Shown piece after piece: positions 42,953 to 52,530 of a stretch of DNA of 64,000 bases (within the stretch, counting starts at the first letter, position 1; each line of letters begins with the position of its first letter). Under the pieces are notes generated by a model that had not been told where the DNA came from, did no database searches, and saw nothing but the letters and a program-made list of their open reading frames with translations. A program made the translations under genes and the position numbers. Source of the DNA: Dorea sp. AM10-31 (GTDB lineage: Bacteria; Bacillota; Clostridia; Lachnospirales; Lachnospiraceae). The DNA lies in contig NZ_QTUV01000001.1 of the NCBI RefSeq assembly GCF_003435815.1, positions 510,581 to 574,580 on the forward strand, written 5' to 3'.

Positions 42953-44407
42953 ATGAACAGACAAGATCTTACGTTATTGACGGACTTTTATGAGCTGACA
43001 ATGATGCAGGGATACTATGAGGAGAAACAGAACGAAACCGTTATTTTCGACGTTTTCTTCCGCCAGAATCCTTGCGGCAACGGATATTCTGTATGTGCCG
43101 GATTAGAGCAGGTGATCGATTATGTGAAGAACCTGAATTTTACTTACGAGGATGTGGACTACTTAAGAAGTCTGCACATTTTCAGTGAGGATTTTCTGCA
43201 CTACTTAAGCGGTTTTCATTTCAGTGGTGATATCTATGCAATTCCGGAAGGAACCGTTGTATTTCCAAAAGAGCCACTGTTAAAAGTGATCGCTCCGATC
43301 ATGGAGGCACAGCTTGTAGAGACTGCGATCCTGAACATCATCAATCATCAGTCACTGATCGCTACGAAGACTTCCCGAATTGTCTTTGCGGCAGACGGCG
43401 ACGGTATTATGGAATTTGGTCTGAGACGTGCACAAGGACCGGATGCCGGACTTTATGGTGCGAGAGCTGCTATGATCGGCGGCTGCGTCGGCACATCCAA
43501 TGTTCTTGCAGGACAGCTTTTTGATGTTCCGGTCATGGGTACACATGCACATAGCTGGATCATGAGCTTCAAGGATGAATATACTGCATTTAAGAACTAT
43601 GCGAAAATGTATCCGGATAACTGCACATTACTTGTCGATACGTATGATACTCTCAAATCCGGTGTACCGAATGCGATTCGTGTATTCCGGGAATTTAAAG
43701 AGTCTGGTCATCCCCTCAAAAAATACGGAATCCGTCTTGACAGTGGCGACCTTGCATACCTTTCTAAAGAAGCACGCAAGATGTTGGATGCTGCCGGATT
43801 CGAAGATGCAACCATCTGCGCATCCAATGATCTGGATGAGTTCCTTCTCCACGATCTGAAGATGCAAAAAGCAGCCATCGATTCCTGGGGTGTCGGTACA
43901 AATCTAATCACTTCCAAGGACTGCCCGTCTTTCGGCGGTGTATATAAGCTGGCTGCCATAAAGAATCAGGACGGAGAATTTATTCCGAAGATTAAGATTT
44001 CTGAAAATACAGAAAAAATCACAAATCCTGGTAACAAAACCATTTATCGTATCTATGATAAAGAAACAGGAAAACTCAAAGCTGATCTGATCTGTTTTGC
44101 CGGCGAAGAATATGACACCAATGAAGATCTGTTATTATTTGATCCAATCGAGACATGGAAGAAGACCAGGCTTCCGGGTGGCACATACACAATGCGTGAG
44201 ATCCTCGTTCCGGTCTTCATAAATGGTGAATGTGTCTACAACTCTCCTTCTGTTATGGAGATTGCAGCTTACTGCAAGCAAGAGAAGGATACACTCTGGG
44301 ATGAGACCAAACGTCTCTTCTACCCACATCGTATCCATGTGGATTTATCACAGAAATTATACGATGTAAAAAAATCGCTGCTTGATCAGATGAGCATATC
44401 TGACTAA
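42953..44407 (+). CDS. pncB: Nicotinate phosphoribosyltransferase
   Basis: NAD salvage enzyme of 484 residues that joins nicotinate to PRPP. It begins RQDLTLLTDFYELTMMQGYY, the family N-terminus. Later features are DVFFRQNPCGNGYSVCAGLEQ, EFGLRRAQGPDAG (phosphoribosyl-binding), GTHAHSWIMSF with the catalytic His, and the C-terminal IRLDSGDLAYLSKEAR. The upstream frame is open but lacks initiation signals; the ATG at 42953 follows AAAAGGAG with a 12-base spacing, slightly long. It has its own promoter and begins the run that includes ddl and murF. Confidence 0.94.
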   Translation: MNRQDLTLLTDFYELTMMQGYYEEKQNETVIFDVFFRQNPCGNGYSVCAGLEQVIDYVKNLNFTYEDVDYLRSLHIFSEDFLHYLSGFHFSGDIYAIPEGTVVFPKEPLLKVIAPIMEAQLVETAILNIINHQSLIATKTSRIVFAADGDGIMEFGLRRAQGPDAGLYGARAAMIGGCVGTSNVLAGQLFDVPVMGTHAHSWIMSFKDEYTAFKNYAKMYPDNCTLLVDTYDTLKSGVPNAIRVFREFKESGHPLKKYGIRLDSGDLAYLSKEARKMLDAAGFEDATICASNDLDEFLLHDLKMQKAAIDSWGVGTNLITSKDCPSFGGVYKLAAIKNQDGEFIPKIKISENTEKITNPGNKTIYRIYDKETGKLKADLICFAGEEYDTNEDLLLFDPIETWKKTRLPGGTYTMREILVPVFINGECVYNSPSVMEIAAYCKQEKDTLWDETKRLFYPHRIHVDLSQKLYDVKKSLLDQMSISD

Positions 44408-44425
44408 GTAAGGAGAATTTATTTT

Positions 44426-45493
44426 ATGAAAATTATAGTATTAGCCGGAGGACTCAGTCCTGAACGCGATGTATCACTTATTTCCGGAGCAGGAATCTGT
44501 AAAACACTACGCGAAAGTGGGCATCAGGCTTATCTGCTGGACGTTTATTTTGGACTACCTTATGATGCGGATAAACTGGACGAAGTCTTCGATCTTCCGG
44601 ACGCCGGACTTGGTATTGCAGAAGGTATCAAAACAACGATGCCGGATCTCGATGCTTTGAAAAAGTCCCGACCTGATCAGTCCGACTGCTATCTTGGACC
44701 GAACGTCATCGAGCTGTGCCGTATTGCAGATATTACTTTTATGGCTCTGCACGGTTCTGTCGGTGAGAACGGAAAGTTGCAGGCTACTTTTGATATCCTC
44801 GGCATCCGTTATACCGGTCCGAATTCTCTGGGTTGTTCCCTTTCTATGAATAAACTAGTTGCCAAACAGATCTTTAAAATGAGTCGTGTAGCAACTCCGC
44901 GAGGAACTTCCCTGAACCGCCAGACAAAGGATACCCCGCTTGACGAGCTGGGATATTATCTTCCACTGGTTATCAAACCATGCTCCGGCGGTTCCAGCAT
45001 CGGTGTATTTATCGTTCACACCGAAGAAGAATATCTTGATGCGATCCATCAGTCTTTTGATGTCCATCAGGAAGAAGAAGTTGTAATTGAACCTTATATC
45101 AAAGGAAGAGAATTTGCCTGTGGTATTCTCGCCGGCAAAGCACTTCCGATCGTAGAGATCATTCCTAAAGACGGTGTGTTCAACTACGAGAACAAATACC
45201 AGGCAGGCGGTGCACAGGAAATCTGCCCTCCGGTCTCTCTCGATGAGAAGACACAGAAGAAAATGAAGCGCATGGCAGAGAAAGCATTCCGCACTTTACG
45301 CATGGATGTGTATGCACGCGCTGACTTTATCGTTGACGATACAGACGGTAAGTTCTATTGTCTGGAAATGAACGGACTTCCGGGTATGACTCCGGCGAGT
45401 CTGATTCCGAAGGCTGCGAAGGCTGCCGGTTTGGAATATGGTGATCTGTGCGAGCAGATCATTGATGAATCAATCAAAGCACGCTACCAATAA
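44426..45493 (+). CDS. ddl: D-alanine--D-alanine ligase family protein
   Basis: ATP-grasp ligase of 355 residues for the cell-wall dipeptide. The N-terminal domain is VLAGGLSPERDVSLISGAGI with the Glu-Arg-Asp-Val-Ser substrate motif. The central ALHGSVGENGKLQATFDILG and IRYTGPNSLGCSLSMNK follow, then PLVIKPCSGGSSIGVF and the metal-binding CLEMNGLPGMTP near the end. The ribosome binding site is AAGGAG. The following murF uses its product, so the pair forms a functional unit in peptidoglycan precursor synthesis. Confidence 0.92.
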   Translation: MKIIVLAGGLSPERDVSLISGAGICKTLRESGHQAYLLDVYFGLPYDADKLDEVFDLPDAGLGIAEGIKTTMPDLDALKKSRPDQSDCYLGPNVIELCRIADITFMALHGSVGENGKLQATFDILGIRYTGPNSLGCSLSMNKLVAKQIFKMSRVATPRGTSLNRQTKDTPLDELGYYLPLVIKPCSGGSSIGVFIVHTEEEYLDAIHQSFDVHQEEEVVIEPYIKGREFACGILAGKALPIVEIIPKDGVFNYENKYQAGGAQEICPPVSLDEKTQKKMKRMAEKAFRTLRMDVYARADFIVDDTDGKFYCLEMNGLPGMTPASLIPKAAKAAGLEYGDLCEQIIDESIKARYQ

Positions 45494-45508
45494 GGAGGAA
45501 TTTATTCT

Positions 45509-46876
45509 ATGAAAAACCTTACTTTGGAAAATATCACCAAGGCCTGTAAAGGAACTTATCACGGCGATACATCCAAACTTTCCCAGGAAGTAGCAGGTGT
45601 CGTGATCGACAGTCGTAAAGTCGAGAAAGATTACCTTTTTGTCGCTATTGACGGGGAAAATGTAAATGCACATAAATTTATCCCGGATACAATCGAGAAG
45701 GGCGCAATGTGTGTCGTTTCCCATGAAGATCTGGGCGAAACCGATTACCCGTATATTCTGGTAGAATCAACCGGTCAGGCACTTTTAGACATTGCGAAAC
45801 TGTACCGTGATTCTTTCGATGTAAAGGTTGTCGGAATTACAGGAAGTGTCGGAAAGACAAGTACAAAAGAGATGATCGCATCTGTACTTTCCCAGAAATA
45901 CAATGTTCATAAGACATTAGGAAATTTCAATAACGAATGGGGACTTCCGATCACAATTTTTGAAATGAACGAGGAGAACCAGGTTGCTATTCTGGAAATG
46001 GGAGTCAACCACTTCGGCGAGATGCGCAGACTTTCTTCTGTTGCAAGTCCGGATGTATGTGTGATCACGAACATCGGTGTTGCCCACTTGGAATTTTTCA
46101 AGACAAGAGAAGGTATCTTCCAGGAGAAATCCCAGATGATCCAGGATATGAAAAATGGCGGAACCATCATTTTCAACGGAGATGATGATATTTTACGTGA
46201 ATCCGGTCCGATCAAAGGTGTAGAGCCTGTATTCTTCGGAACCGGTGACAACAGTGATTTCCGCGCAACAGATATTAAACCGCTCGGACTTAAAGGAACT
46301 TCATGCACGCTCCACATGCCAAACGGAACTTCTTTTGACTGCGTTGTTCCGCTTCCGGGTATCCACATGGTATCCAATGCGCTGGCAGGTGCCGCTGTCG
46401 GATACAGCCTTGATCTGACAAATGAAGAAATCAAAGCCGGTATCGAGAATCTCCCGTCTATTCCGGGAAGAAACCACATCATCATTACCGATAAGCTGAC
46501 GATCTTAGATGACTGCTACAATGCAAATCCGATTTCTACAAAGGCATCCATTGATGTTCTCGATATGGCGATCGGACGTAAAGTTGCTGTCCTTGGAAAT
46601 ATGGGTGAACTTGGTGCAAATGAAAAAGAACTGCACCACGAGACAGGCGCATATGCCGCTGAAAAAGGTGTAGATGTTGTATGCGCGATCGGAGATCTTG
46701 CGAAAGAGATTGCAAACGGTGCTTCCGTAGACGGTACAGAAGTACACTGGTTTGAAACAAAAGCGGATTTCCTTGCAGAGATGAAAAATATTATGAAAGA
46801 GGGAGACAATGTCCTTGTCAAAGCTTCTCATGGAATGCATTTTCCTGAACTGGTAGAGGCTCTGGAAGCATTGTAG
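45509..46876 (+). CDS. murF: UDP-MurNAc-tripeptide--D-alanyl-D-alanine ligase
   Basis: Cytoplasmic Mur ligase of 455 residues that adds D-Ala-D-Ala to the UDP-MurNAc tripeptide. The N-terminal domain contains VVIDSRKVEKDYLFVAIDG, the ATP loop is VVGITGSVGKTSTKEM (about 110-125), and the C-terminal domain starts near ILDDCYNANPISTKA. It follows ddl by 15 bp with AAGGAGG as ribosome binding site. Length and domains are standard. Confidence 0.96.
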   Translation: MKNLTLENITKACKGTYHGDTSKLSQEVAGVVIDSRKVEKDYLFVAIDGENVNAHKFIPDTIEKGAMCVVSHEDLGETDYPYILVESTGQALLDIAKLYRDSFDVKVVGITGSVGKTSTKEMIASVLSQKYNVHKTLGNFNNEWGLPITIFEMNEENQVAILEMGVNHFGEMRRLSSVASPDVCVITNIGVAHLEFFKTREGIFQEKSQMIQDMKNGGTIIFNGDDDILRESGPIKGVEPVFFGTGDNSDFRATDIKPLGLKGTSCTLHMPNGTSFDCVVPLPGIHMVSNALAGAAVGYSLDLTNEEIKAGIENLPSIPGRNHIIITDKLTILDDCYNANPISTKASIDVLDMAIGRKVAVLGNMGELGANEKELHHETGAYAAEKGVDVVCAIGDLAKEIANGASVDGTEVHWFETKADFLAEMKNIMKEGDNVLVKASHGMHFPELVEALEAL

Positions 46877-46889
46877 GAGTGTAGATTCC

Positions 46890-47699
46890 ATGGAATATCA
46901 GATATTAGCACTGGACCTCGACGGTACGCTGACCAACTCGAAGAAAGAGATTTCCAGACCTACTCTGGAAGCTCTGATCGATATTCAGGAGCAGGGCAAG
47001 AAAGTCGTGCTTGCCAGCGGACGTCCGACCAAGGGAGTTCTTCCACTCGCGAAACAACTACATCTGGAAGACTACGGAAGCTATATTCTCTCTTTTAACG
47101 GTGCCAGAATTACCGATTGCAGAAGTATGCAGGCGATCTATAATAAGACTCTTCCGGGAGATATTGTAGAGCCTCTTCTGCAGATTTTAAGAAAATATGA
47201 CGGGCTGGATATTTTGTCTTATACAGCAGATAATATCCTCTCCGGAATTAAGCCGAACAAATATACCGAGCTGGAATCCCGGATCAATCACATGCCGATC
47301 ATCGAGACGGATGATTTTGCGACAAGTATTAAAGAACCGGCGAACAAGTTTCTTGTAACAGGAGAACCGGAGATCATTGCAAAGGCGCAGAAGGAAGTGA
47401 CGGATTATTTCCGTTCTTACCTCTACATCTACTGCTCCGATCCGTTCTTCCTGGAGATCATGCCTCCGCAGGTGGATAAGGCACATTCTCTCCTGAAGCT
47501 GTTATCCAGCATCGGTCTTACTTCAGATCAGATGATCTGCTGCGGCGACGGCTACAACGACATTACGATGATCGAGACCGCCGGCCTTGGCGTTGCCATG
47601 GCGAACGCACAGCCGCTCGTACGCGAACGCGCCGATTACATCACCAAGTCCAACGACGATGATGGCGTGCTACATGTTATTAATGAATTTTTGCGGTAG
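46890..47699 (+). CDS. Cof-type HAD phosphatase
   Basis: A 269-residue haloacid dehalogenase-like phosphatase with a C2 cap. Motif I is LALDLDGTLTNSKKE (nucleophile Asp near residue 8), motif II is VVLASGRPT, and motifs III/IV are in DKAHSLLKLL and ICCGDGYNDITMIE. Such enzymes dephosphorylate sugar phosphates or related metabolites; the substrate is not predictable. It lies 13 bp after murF and likely shares its transcript. Confidence 0.93.
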   Translation: MEYQILALDLDGTLTNSKKEISRPTLEALIDIQEQGKKVVLASGRPTKGVLPLAKQLHLEDYGSYILSFNGARITDCRSMQAIYNKTLPGDIVEPLLQILRKYDGLDILSYTADNILSGIKPNKYTELESRINHMPIIETDDFATSIKEPANKFLVTGEPEIIAKAQKEVTDYFRSYLYIYCSDPFFLEIMPPQVDKAHSLLKLLSSIGLTSDQMICCGDGYNDITMIETAGLGVAMANAQPLVRERADYITKSNDDDGVLHVINEFLR

Positions 47700-47965
47700 G
47701 GATACGCCTGAAGTATTTCCTTAAGTAGAATTGCTTTTCGCTTCTCCCGCCGAGGATGAATTTTCATGCATATATAAAAAATAAGGGAGCTGGGCTCCGC
47801 GGATATATTGTGTATCCGTGGAGTCCAGCTTCCTTGTTGCTTTTCTTTGCCCTGGGGATATGCTCTTGGCTTGTTGAGGTATCCCTTTTTGGCTTTTCTT
47901 TTCCAGGGAGATATGCTTTTAGCTTCTTGCTGTATACCGACTACAACAGTCCATACATGTATGCA
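47700..47965. repeat. Palindrome and two imperfect tandem units after the HAD gene
   Basis: A long inverted repeat joins GAGCTGGGCTCCGCGGATA to its near-complement ending TCCAGCTTCC (about 47784-47832). It is followed by two imperfect copies of a roughly 60-bp unit, recognisable by GCTTTTCTTT...GATATGC (near 47838-47862 and 47890-47916). There is no plausible gene. It could be a miniature inverted-repeat element or a decayed intergenic repeat. Confidence 0.45.
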
Positions 47966-48139
47966 CGCCCAATTCTTAATCCATCCAGCTTTACCTGGAC
48001 CAGCAGCAATAAAGATATCGCTACTGTCAATAAGAACGGAATTGTGAAGAAAGGCTCCAAAACCGGTAAGGTGAAGATTACTGCTAAATTGAAAACCGGT
48101 ACAAAAGTCAGCTTTTCCAAGATACTTACGGTGAAATAA
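47966..48139 (+). pseudogene. Fragment of a Big2-type surface protein gene
   Basis: The frame NPSSFTWTSSNKDIATVNKNG, GKVKITAKLKTG and FSKILTVK is the C-terminal two thirds of a bacterial Ig-like (Big2) domain, ending in a normal stop. No start or signal peptide belongs to it; the sequence before it reads through the repeats above, and a typical preceding segment (YRLQQS) sits in another frame. It is the decayed end of a larger cell-surface protein gene. Confidence 0.65.
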
Positions 48140-48164
48140 ACGCTCACAAATTTGAGCATTTAAC

Positions 48165-48211
48165 AAGAAGCACATTCCAACTCTCGCGTCAGAATGTGCT
48201 TCTTATTTTTT
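48165..48211. terminator. Bidirectional terminator between the Big2 remnant and the L25 gene
   Basis: AAGAAGCACATTC and GAATGTGCTTCTT pair perfectly around a 14-base loop, followed by ATTTTTT on the plus strand. Confidence 0.85.
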
Positions 48212-48244
48212 ACAATCTCAAATTTTCTATCCAGGCATTTTATA

Positions 48245-48835
48245 TTATGCTTCTGCTGTTTCTCCGTCTTCAGCTTCTTCATCATCTGCTGATGCATGAA
48301 CTTCTGTTACACTTACGATCAGTGCTTCCGGATCCGTAGATAATGTAATCTCCGGATTCTTGGCAATATCCAGATCTTTTACTTTGATTGTATCACCTGC
48401 ATGCATATCGCCTACATTGACTTCAATCTTATCTACAAGGTCTTTCGGTAATGCCTTAAATGCTACTTCTTCCAGATGTTCTTCCAATACGCCTGTTGTT
48501 ACTTTCTCGGCATCAACTAATACGATCTCAGCTACAGAGTGAACTGCTTCGTTGCTTACCAATGCCTGAAAATCTACTTCGTTGATCTGTTTTTTAATCG
48601 GATCAAACTGAATATCCTTAATCAGTACGTTATGTTTTGTTCCGTCAACATCAAGCATAACCTGACTTCCTTTATTGTTCTTCTTCAGAAGGCTTTCTAC
48701 TTCTTTTTTGTCCATTTTTACCGGAACAGATTCTTTCATCTCGCGGCCAAATACATTGCCCGTAACAAATCCTTCTCTTCTTAATTTCTTTGCCTTGATG
48801 TCCATGCTTCTTTTTTCAGCTTTTAAAGTATTCAT
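48245..48835 (-). CDS. rplY: Ribosomal protein L25 / general stress protein Ctc
   Basis: A 196-residue two-domain L25 (Ctc type). The N-terminal 5S rRNA-binding domain includes LRREGFVTGNVFGREMKES and VESLLKKNNKGSQVMLDVDG; the C-terminal beta domain has VLVDAEKVTTGVLEEHLEEV and an acidic tail (DDEEAEDGETAEA). It binds 5S rRNA in the large subunit and is stress-induced in bacilli. It appears to be a single gene with its own terminator. Confidence 0.95.
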   Translation of the reverse strand: MNTLKAEKRSMDIKAKKLRREGFVTGNVFGREMKESVPVKMDKKEVESLLKKNNKGSQVMLDVDGTKHNVLIKDIQFDPIKKQINEVDFQALVSNEAVHSVAEIVLVDAEKVTTGVLEEHLEEVAFKALPKDLVDKIEVNVGDMHAGDTIKVKDLDIAKNPEITLSTDPEALIVSVTEVHASADDEEAEDGETAEA

Positions 48836-49032
48836 TTATCTTTTCCTCCAAAAATCTGATATGCTTAGCATCCTTCGACTTTGCTTTACAATACAAAGAG
48901 GTGTGTTAAGTAGGTTTCCTTGTTACGGTCTTATTATAGCTCTTCTATAACAAACAGATTAACCAAATATACACTTTTTTTGAGGTGTTTTTTTGTGATT
49001 TTTTCAATTTTTCTAAAAATATATAGCAATAA

Positions 49033-49068
49033 AGCCGGCGCCACCGGAAACGGGAAGCGCCAGCCATG
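49033..49068 (-). terminator. Terminator of the aminopeptidase gene
   Basis: On the minus strand GGCTGGCGC pairs with GCGCCGGCT (two G-T wobbles) and is followed by TTATTGC, 17 bp after the aminopeptidase stop. Confidence 0.6.
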
Positions 49069-49084
49069 AAGTTCTCTATCTCTG

Positions 49085-50872
49085 TTAAATTGCTCTTGTG
49101 TATTTCTCAAGCCATGCTTTCTCTTCGTCATTCAGATATGGCGAAATCACTTCGTATACTCTCGCATGATAATCATTGAGCAGCTTCTTGTCTTCTGCTG
49201 TCATGATATCCGGGTTGATGGCATCTAAGTCCATCGGAATCAGTGTAATCGCTTCAAAATACATGAACTGTCCATATTCGTTCAGAGTTCCTTTCTTTGT
49301 CAGAAGTTCGTTTTCCAGACGGATACCGTGGGACCCTTCAATATAGATTCCCGGCTCATCTGTGATGATCATGCCTTCTGCAAGCGGCTCAGTCTCGCCC
49401 GGGCGGTATTTCCAGCGGAATCCAGTCGGTCCTTCGTGGATATTAAGCAGATAACCAACTCCATGTCCTGTTCCGTGATTGAAGTTCAAATCTCTGTCCC
49501 AGAAAGGCTTTCTTGCAAGGATATCCAGAACCATACCTGTAGATCCCTCTAAGAATTTCGCATTGCCAAGCTGCAAGTTACTGATCGCAACCAATGTAAA
49601 ATGGTCTTTCATGATCTGCGGCACTTCGCCTAATGCATAAGTTCTTGTTACATCTGTAGATCCTTCATAAAATCCGGCGCCTGTATCTGTTAAGAACAGC
49701 TGTCCCTCTTTCAGCTCAACGTCTGTCTCCGGAGATGATGTATAATGCACAATTGCTCCATGCTCTCCAAAGGAAGAGATTGGCTCAAAGCTCGGGCGGA
49801 TGAAATTGCCCATCTCTGCACGGAACTCATCCAGCTTGTCTGACGCACTCATCTCTGTGATCTTCATCTTTCCGACATTCTCTTTCAGCCATTTCATAAA
49901 TCTGACATGAGCTACACTGTCTTTGATCTGGGCTTTGCGGATGTTTTTGATCTCTACCGGGTTCTTCATTGCTTTCATAAGAATTGCCGGATTTCTCTGC
50001 TCAATTGTTTTCACATTTTCCGGAATATTATTGAAAATTGCATAGTTCAGTTTACCTGGATCAACCATCACAACTGTATCTTCTGTAAACTTTTTCACAT
50101 CTTCATAAATGTCATTGTACGGATAAAGTTTCACACCATCTGCTGCCAGCTTTGCTTTCAACGCATCATCCAGTTTACGTTCATCAATATACAGCTCTAC
50201 GCCATCTATTGTAACGATCGCATAAGATAATACCATCGGGAAGAAATCAATATCATTTCCACGGATATTGAGCATCCAACAGATATCATCCAGTGTTGTC
50301 ATTACATGTGTATTCGCTCCTGCATCCTTCATCTCTTTACGGATTCTTGCAAGTTTGTCAGCAACCGTCTCTCCTGCATATTTCACATCCAGATCAAATG
50401 CCGGTTCTTCTGACATTGCCGGGCGGTCACTCCAGATCTCATCGATCAGATCTTCCTGGTAATTCACATGTGCGTCTTTCTTTGCTGCAATGTCCGCATA
50501 GCCCTGACCTTCTCCGACAGATACTACTCTTCCGTCAAATCCAAGTGTTTCCCCTGCCTGTAACACTTTCTCGATGTAATCATTCATCTCCGGCACACCC
50601 GGTTCTCCCATCTTCATCAGCTCTACTGTAGATTCTTCCAACTGCTTTGCAGCCTGGATGAAATAACGTCCGTCCGTCCACAGTCTTGCCTCTGTCTTTG
50701 TGATGACTGCTGTCCCTGCGGAACCAGAAAATCCTGTGATGAACTTTCTCGCCTTGAAATGTTCCCCAACATATTCACTTTGATGGAAATCAGCGGTTGG
50801 CACTACATAAACATCAATCTTCTTCTCCTCCATCCGTTTGCGAAGTGCTTCGAGTCTCTCTGGTACTGTCAT
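49085..50872 (-). CDS. pepP: Xaa-Pro aminopeptidase (M24B)
   Basis: Cytoplasmic metallo-aminopeptidase of 595 residues that removes N-terminal residues before proline. Two creatinase-like N-terminal domains (starting VPERLEALRKRMEEKKIDVYV) precede the catalytic pita-bread domain with its metal ligands in LFLTDTGAGFYEGSTDVTRT, HGTGHGVGYLLNIHEGP and the later TDEPGIYIEGSHGIRLENE. The C-terminal extension matches the long eukaryote-like form. The gene stands alone on the minus strand. Confidence 0.95.
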   Translation of the reverse strand: MTVPERLEALRKRMEEKKIDVYVVPTADFHQSEYVGEHFKARKFITGFSGSAGTAVITKTEARLWTDGRYFIQAAKQLEESTVELMKMGEPGVPEMNDYIEKVLQAGETLGFDGRVVSVGEGQGYADIAAKKDAHVNYQEDLIDEIWSDRPAMSEEPAFDLDVKYAGETVADKLARIRKEMKDAGANTHVMTTLDDICWMLNIRGNDIDFFPMVLSYAIVTIDGVELYIDERKLDDALKAKLAADGVKLYPYNDIYEDVKKFTEDTVVMVDPGKLNYAIFNNIPENVKTIEQRNPAILMKAMKNPVEIKNIRKAQIKDSVAHVRFMKWLKENVGKMKITEMSASDKLDEFRAEMGNFIRPSFEPISSFGEHGAIVHYTSSPETDVELKEGQLFLTDTGAGFYEGSTDVTRTYALGEVPQIMKDHFTLVAISNLQLGNAKFLEGSTGMVLDILARKPFWDRDLNFNHGTGHGVGYLLNIHEGPTGFRWKYRPGETEPLAEGMIITDEPGIYIEGSHGIRLENELLTKKGTLNEYGQFMYFEAITLIPMDLDAINPDIMTAEDKKLLNDYHARVYEVISPYLNDEEKAWLEKYTRAI

Positions 50873-51077
50873 TTGTTGTTCCTTCTTTCTTATTAGATTT
50901 GTTACCCCTCTGCAATTACCATACCAATCCGTAATGCAGTCTTTTGGAAACTGTTTATAGTTTACAATAATCCTCTAATATTTGTCAAAAAATATTTTGT
51001 TATGTTATTATAAATATAACAAAAATAATCATAGTATAACTATTGATTTTCGTCATTTTGTCAGATACACTAGATAT

Positions 51078-51145
51078 GATACTAGGGTTCAAAAGTCTAA
51101 ATCCATATGAGCTTGCTCATATATGGATGACAAACTTTGGAACCC
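51078..51145 (+). ncRNA. Structured leader element C, upstream of the GlnK-like kinase gene
   Basis: GATACTAGGGTTC is followed by AAAAGTCT and a long hairpin (ATCCATATGAG with CTCATATATGGAT, loop CTTG), then ACTTT and GGAACCC, which pair with AAAGT and GGGTTC. The result is one long stem with two internal loops. It lies 44 bp before the kinase start. The 5' end resembles elements A and B. TATGAT just upstream could be the -10 of the promoter. Confidence 0.4.
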
Positions 51146-51189
51146 GCCACGATATGCGAACAGAATTTTTTCACTGAGGATAATTTACA

Positions 51190-52530
51190 ATGAACATACC
51201 GATAAAGAAATCATGTTTTTACAGTGCAGTCATTATTATTCTCTCACAGCTAAGCATCAGCTTGTTCACCCGGAACTTTCAGCTATCTGTTGCTGTGATT
51301 TTTTTGTCTACCATGACATTTCTGATCCAGGATTTTCCACTGATTCCGGTGACAGTGCTTTCAGCAGTCGGCGTCTGTTCACTCCGTATGCTGCTTGCAT
51401 GGATCGTAACAGATACCACAGCACCGATTTCCCGGTATTTTCCTGAAATGACATTCTATCTTTGCTACGGATTTCTTCTATATATATATGTTAAAAATAT
51501 AACATCATGGAAATCTTCCGGCAAAAGCTTTTTCAGAAGACTGACGCAGCGAAAAGATGTGGACACAACTGCATTTTCAGAATATCCGAACCGAAATCAC
51601 ACACTACTCATTCTGACCGTAATTGACTATGTGGCAAACTTTCTGGAACTGCTTGTACGTCTGGATATTTCCGCATTTCATATCCGCCTGCAGACAGGTA
51701 TTTTCCTGACAGCTTTTTTCCGCTCCTGTGTGGTCTGGCTGATTCTGACACTTTTTGCAAAATACCGGATGCTCCTTTTGCAAAAGGAACATGAAGAACG
51801 TTATCAGCGCCTCGTTCTTCTCATTTCCAAACTGAATGGGGAAATGGTCTGGATGCAGAAAAATACTTTGCTTATTGAAGAGACAATGAATCATTCTTAC
51901 AAATTATATCAGGAGCTGACGGAGGCCGATGTTCCGGCAGAATTATCTACTTCCGCTCTGGCAACTGCAAGAGATATCCACGAGATCAAGAAAGAATACC
52001 TTCTGATCATGCGTGGAATTTCCGAAGCACTGAACGAGGAAGTCGAACAGGACGGCATGTATCTGGAAGAGATTTTCACACTGCTTAAGACTTCCATGTT
52101 TACACTTGCTGATTCCATGGATAAGACACTGAATTTTAAATTTATCTGCAAAACAAATTTTTATACTTCCAAACATTATGAGCTGTTATCCATTTTCCGG
52201 AATCTTCTCATCAATGCACTGGAAGCCGCACAGGAACAGACCGTAACTCTTATAATTTCCATATTTTCCCAGGATGAAGCTGTCATTTTCAAAATTACAG
52301 ATGACGGTCCGGGAATCCCGGTTGAATACAAAGATGAGATTTTTAATACCGGTTTCTCAACCAAAATTAATTTTGAAACCGGGGAAGTAAGCCGTGGAAT
52401 CGGTCTTGGTCTTGTGAAAGATCTTGTCGAAAAACGTCTCGGCGGTTCAATCGAACTGGCATCCGTGCCGGGAAATACAACTTTTACAGTAAGCATACCA
52501 AAGAATCAAATTGAGGTGATCAAATCATGA
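51190..52530 (+). CDS. GHKL-type sensor histidine kinase, GlnK-like
   Basis: A 446-residue membrane sensor. About six hydrophobic segments occupy residues 8-195, followed by a coil and the kinase part. The H-box region includes TARDIHEIKKEYLLIMRGI; the N box is FRNLLINALEAAQ; the G boxes are KITDDGPGIP and RGIGLGLVKDLVEKRLGGS. The ATG at 51190 has TGAGGA nine bases upstream, and its stop overlaps the response regulator start by ATGA. The pair resembles Bacillus GlnK/GlnL in architecture. The ligand is unknown; a PTS EIIC-like transporter follows. Confidence 0.88.
   Translation: MNIPIKKSCFYSAVIIILSQLSISLFTRNFQLSVAVIFLSTMTFLIQDFPLIPVTVLSAVGVCSLRMLLAWIVTDTTAPISRYFPEMTFYLCYGFLLYIYVKNITSWKSSGKSFFRRLTQRKDVDTTAFSEYPNRNHTLLILTVIDYVANFLELLVRLDISAFHIRLQTGIFLTAFFRSCVVWLILTLFAKYRMLLLQKEHEERYQRLVLLISKLNGEMVWMQKNTLLIEETMNHSYKLYQELTEADVPAELSTSALATARDIHEIKKEYLLIMRGISEALNEEVEQDGMYLEEIFTLLKTSMFTLADSMDKTLNFKFICKTNFYTSKHYELLSIFRNLLINALEAAQEQTVTLIISIFSQDEAVIFKITDDGPGIPVEYKDEIFNTGFSTKINFETGEVSRGIGLGLVKDLVEKRLGGSIELASVPGNTTFTVSIPKNQIEVIKS

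Noticed and set aside
47756-48139. A 127-codon plus-strand ORF ending in a Big2 domain
   Set aside because: Only the C-terminal part is protein-like; the first part is a translated palindrome and repeats, with no ribosome binding site.
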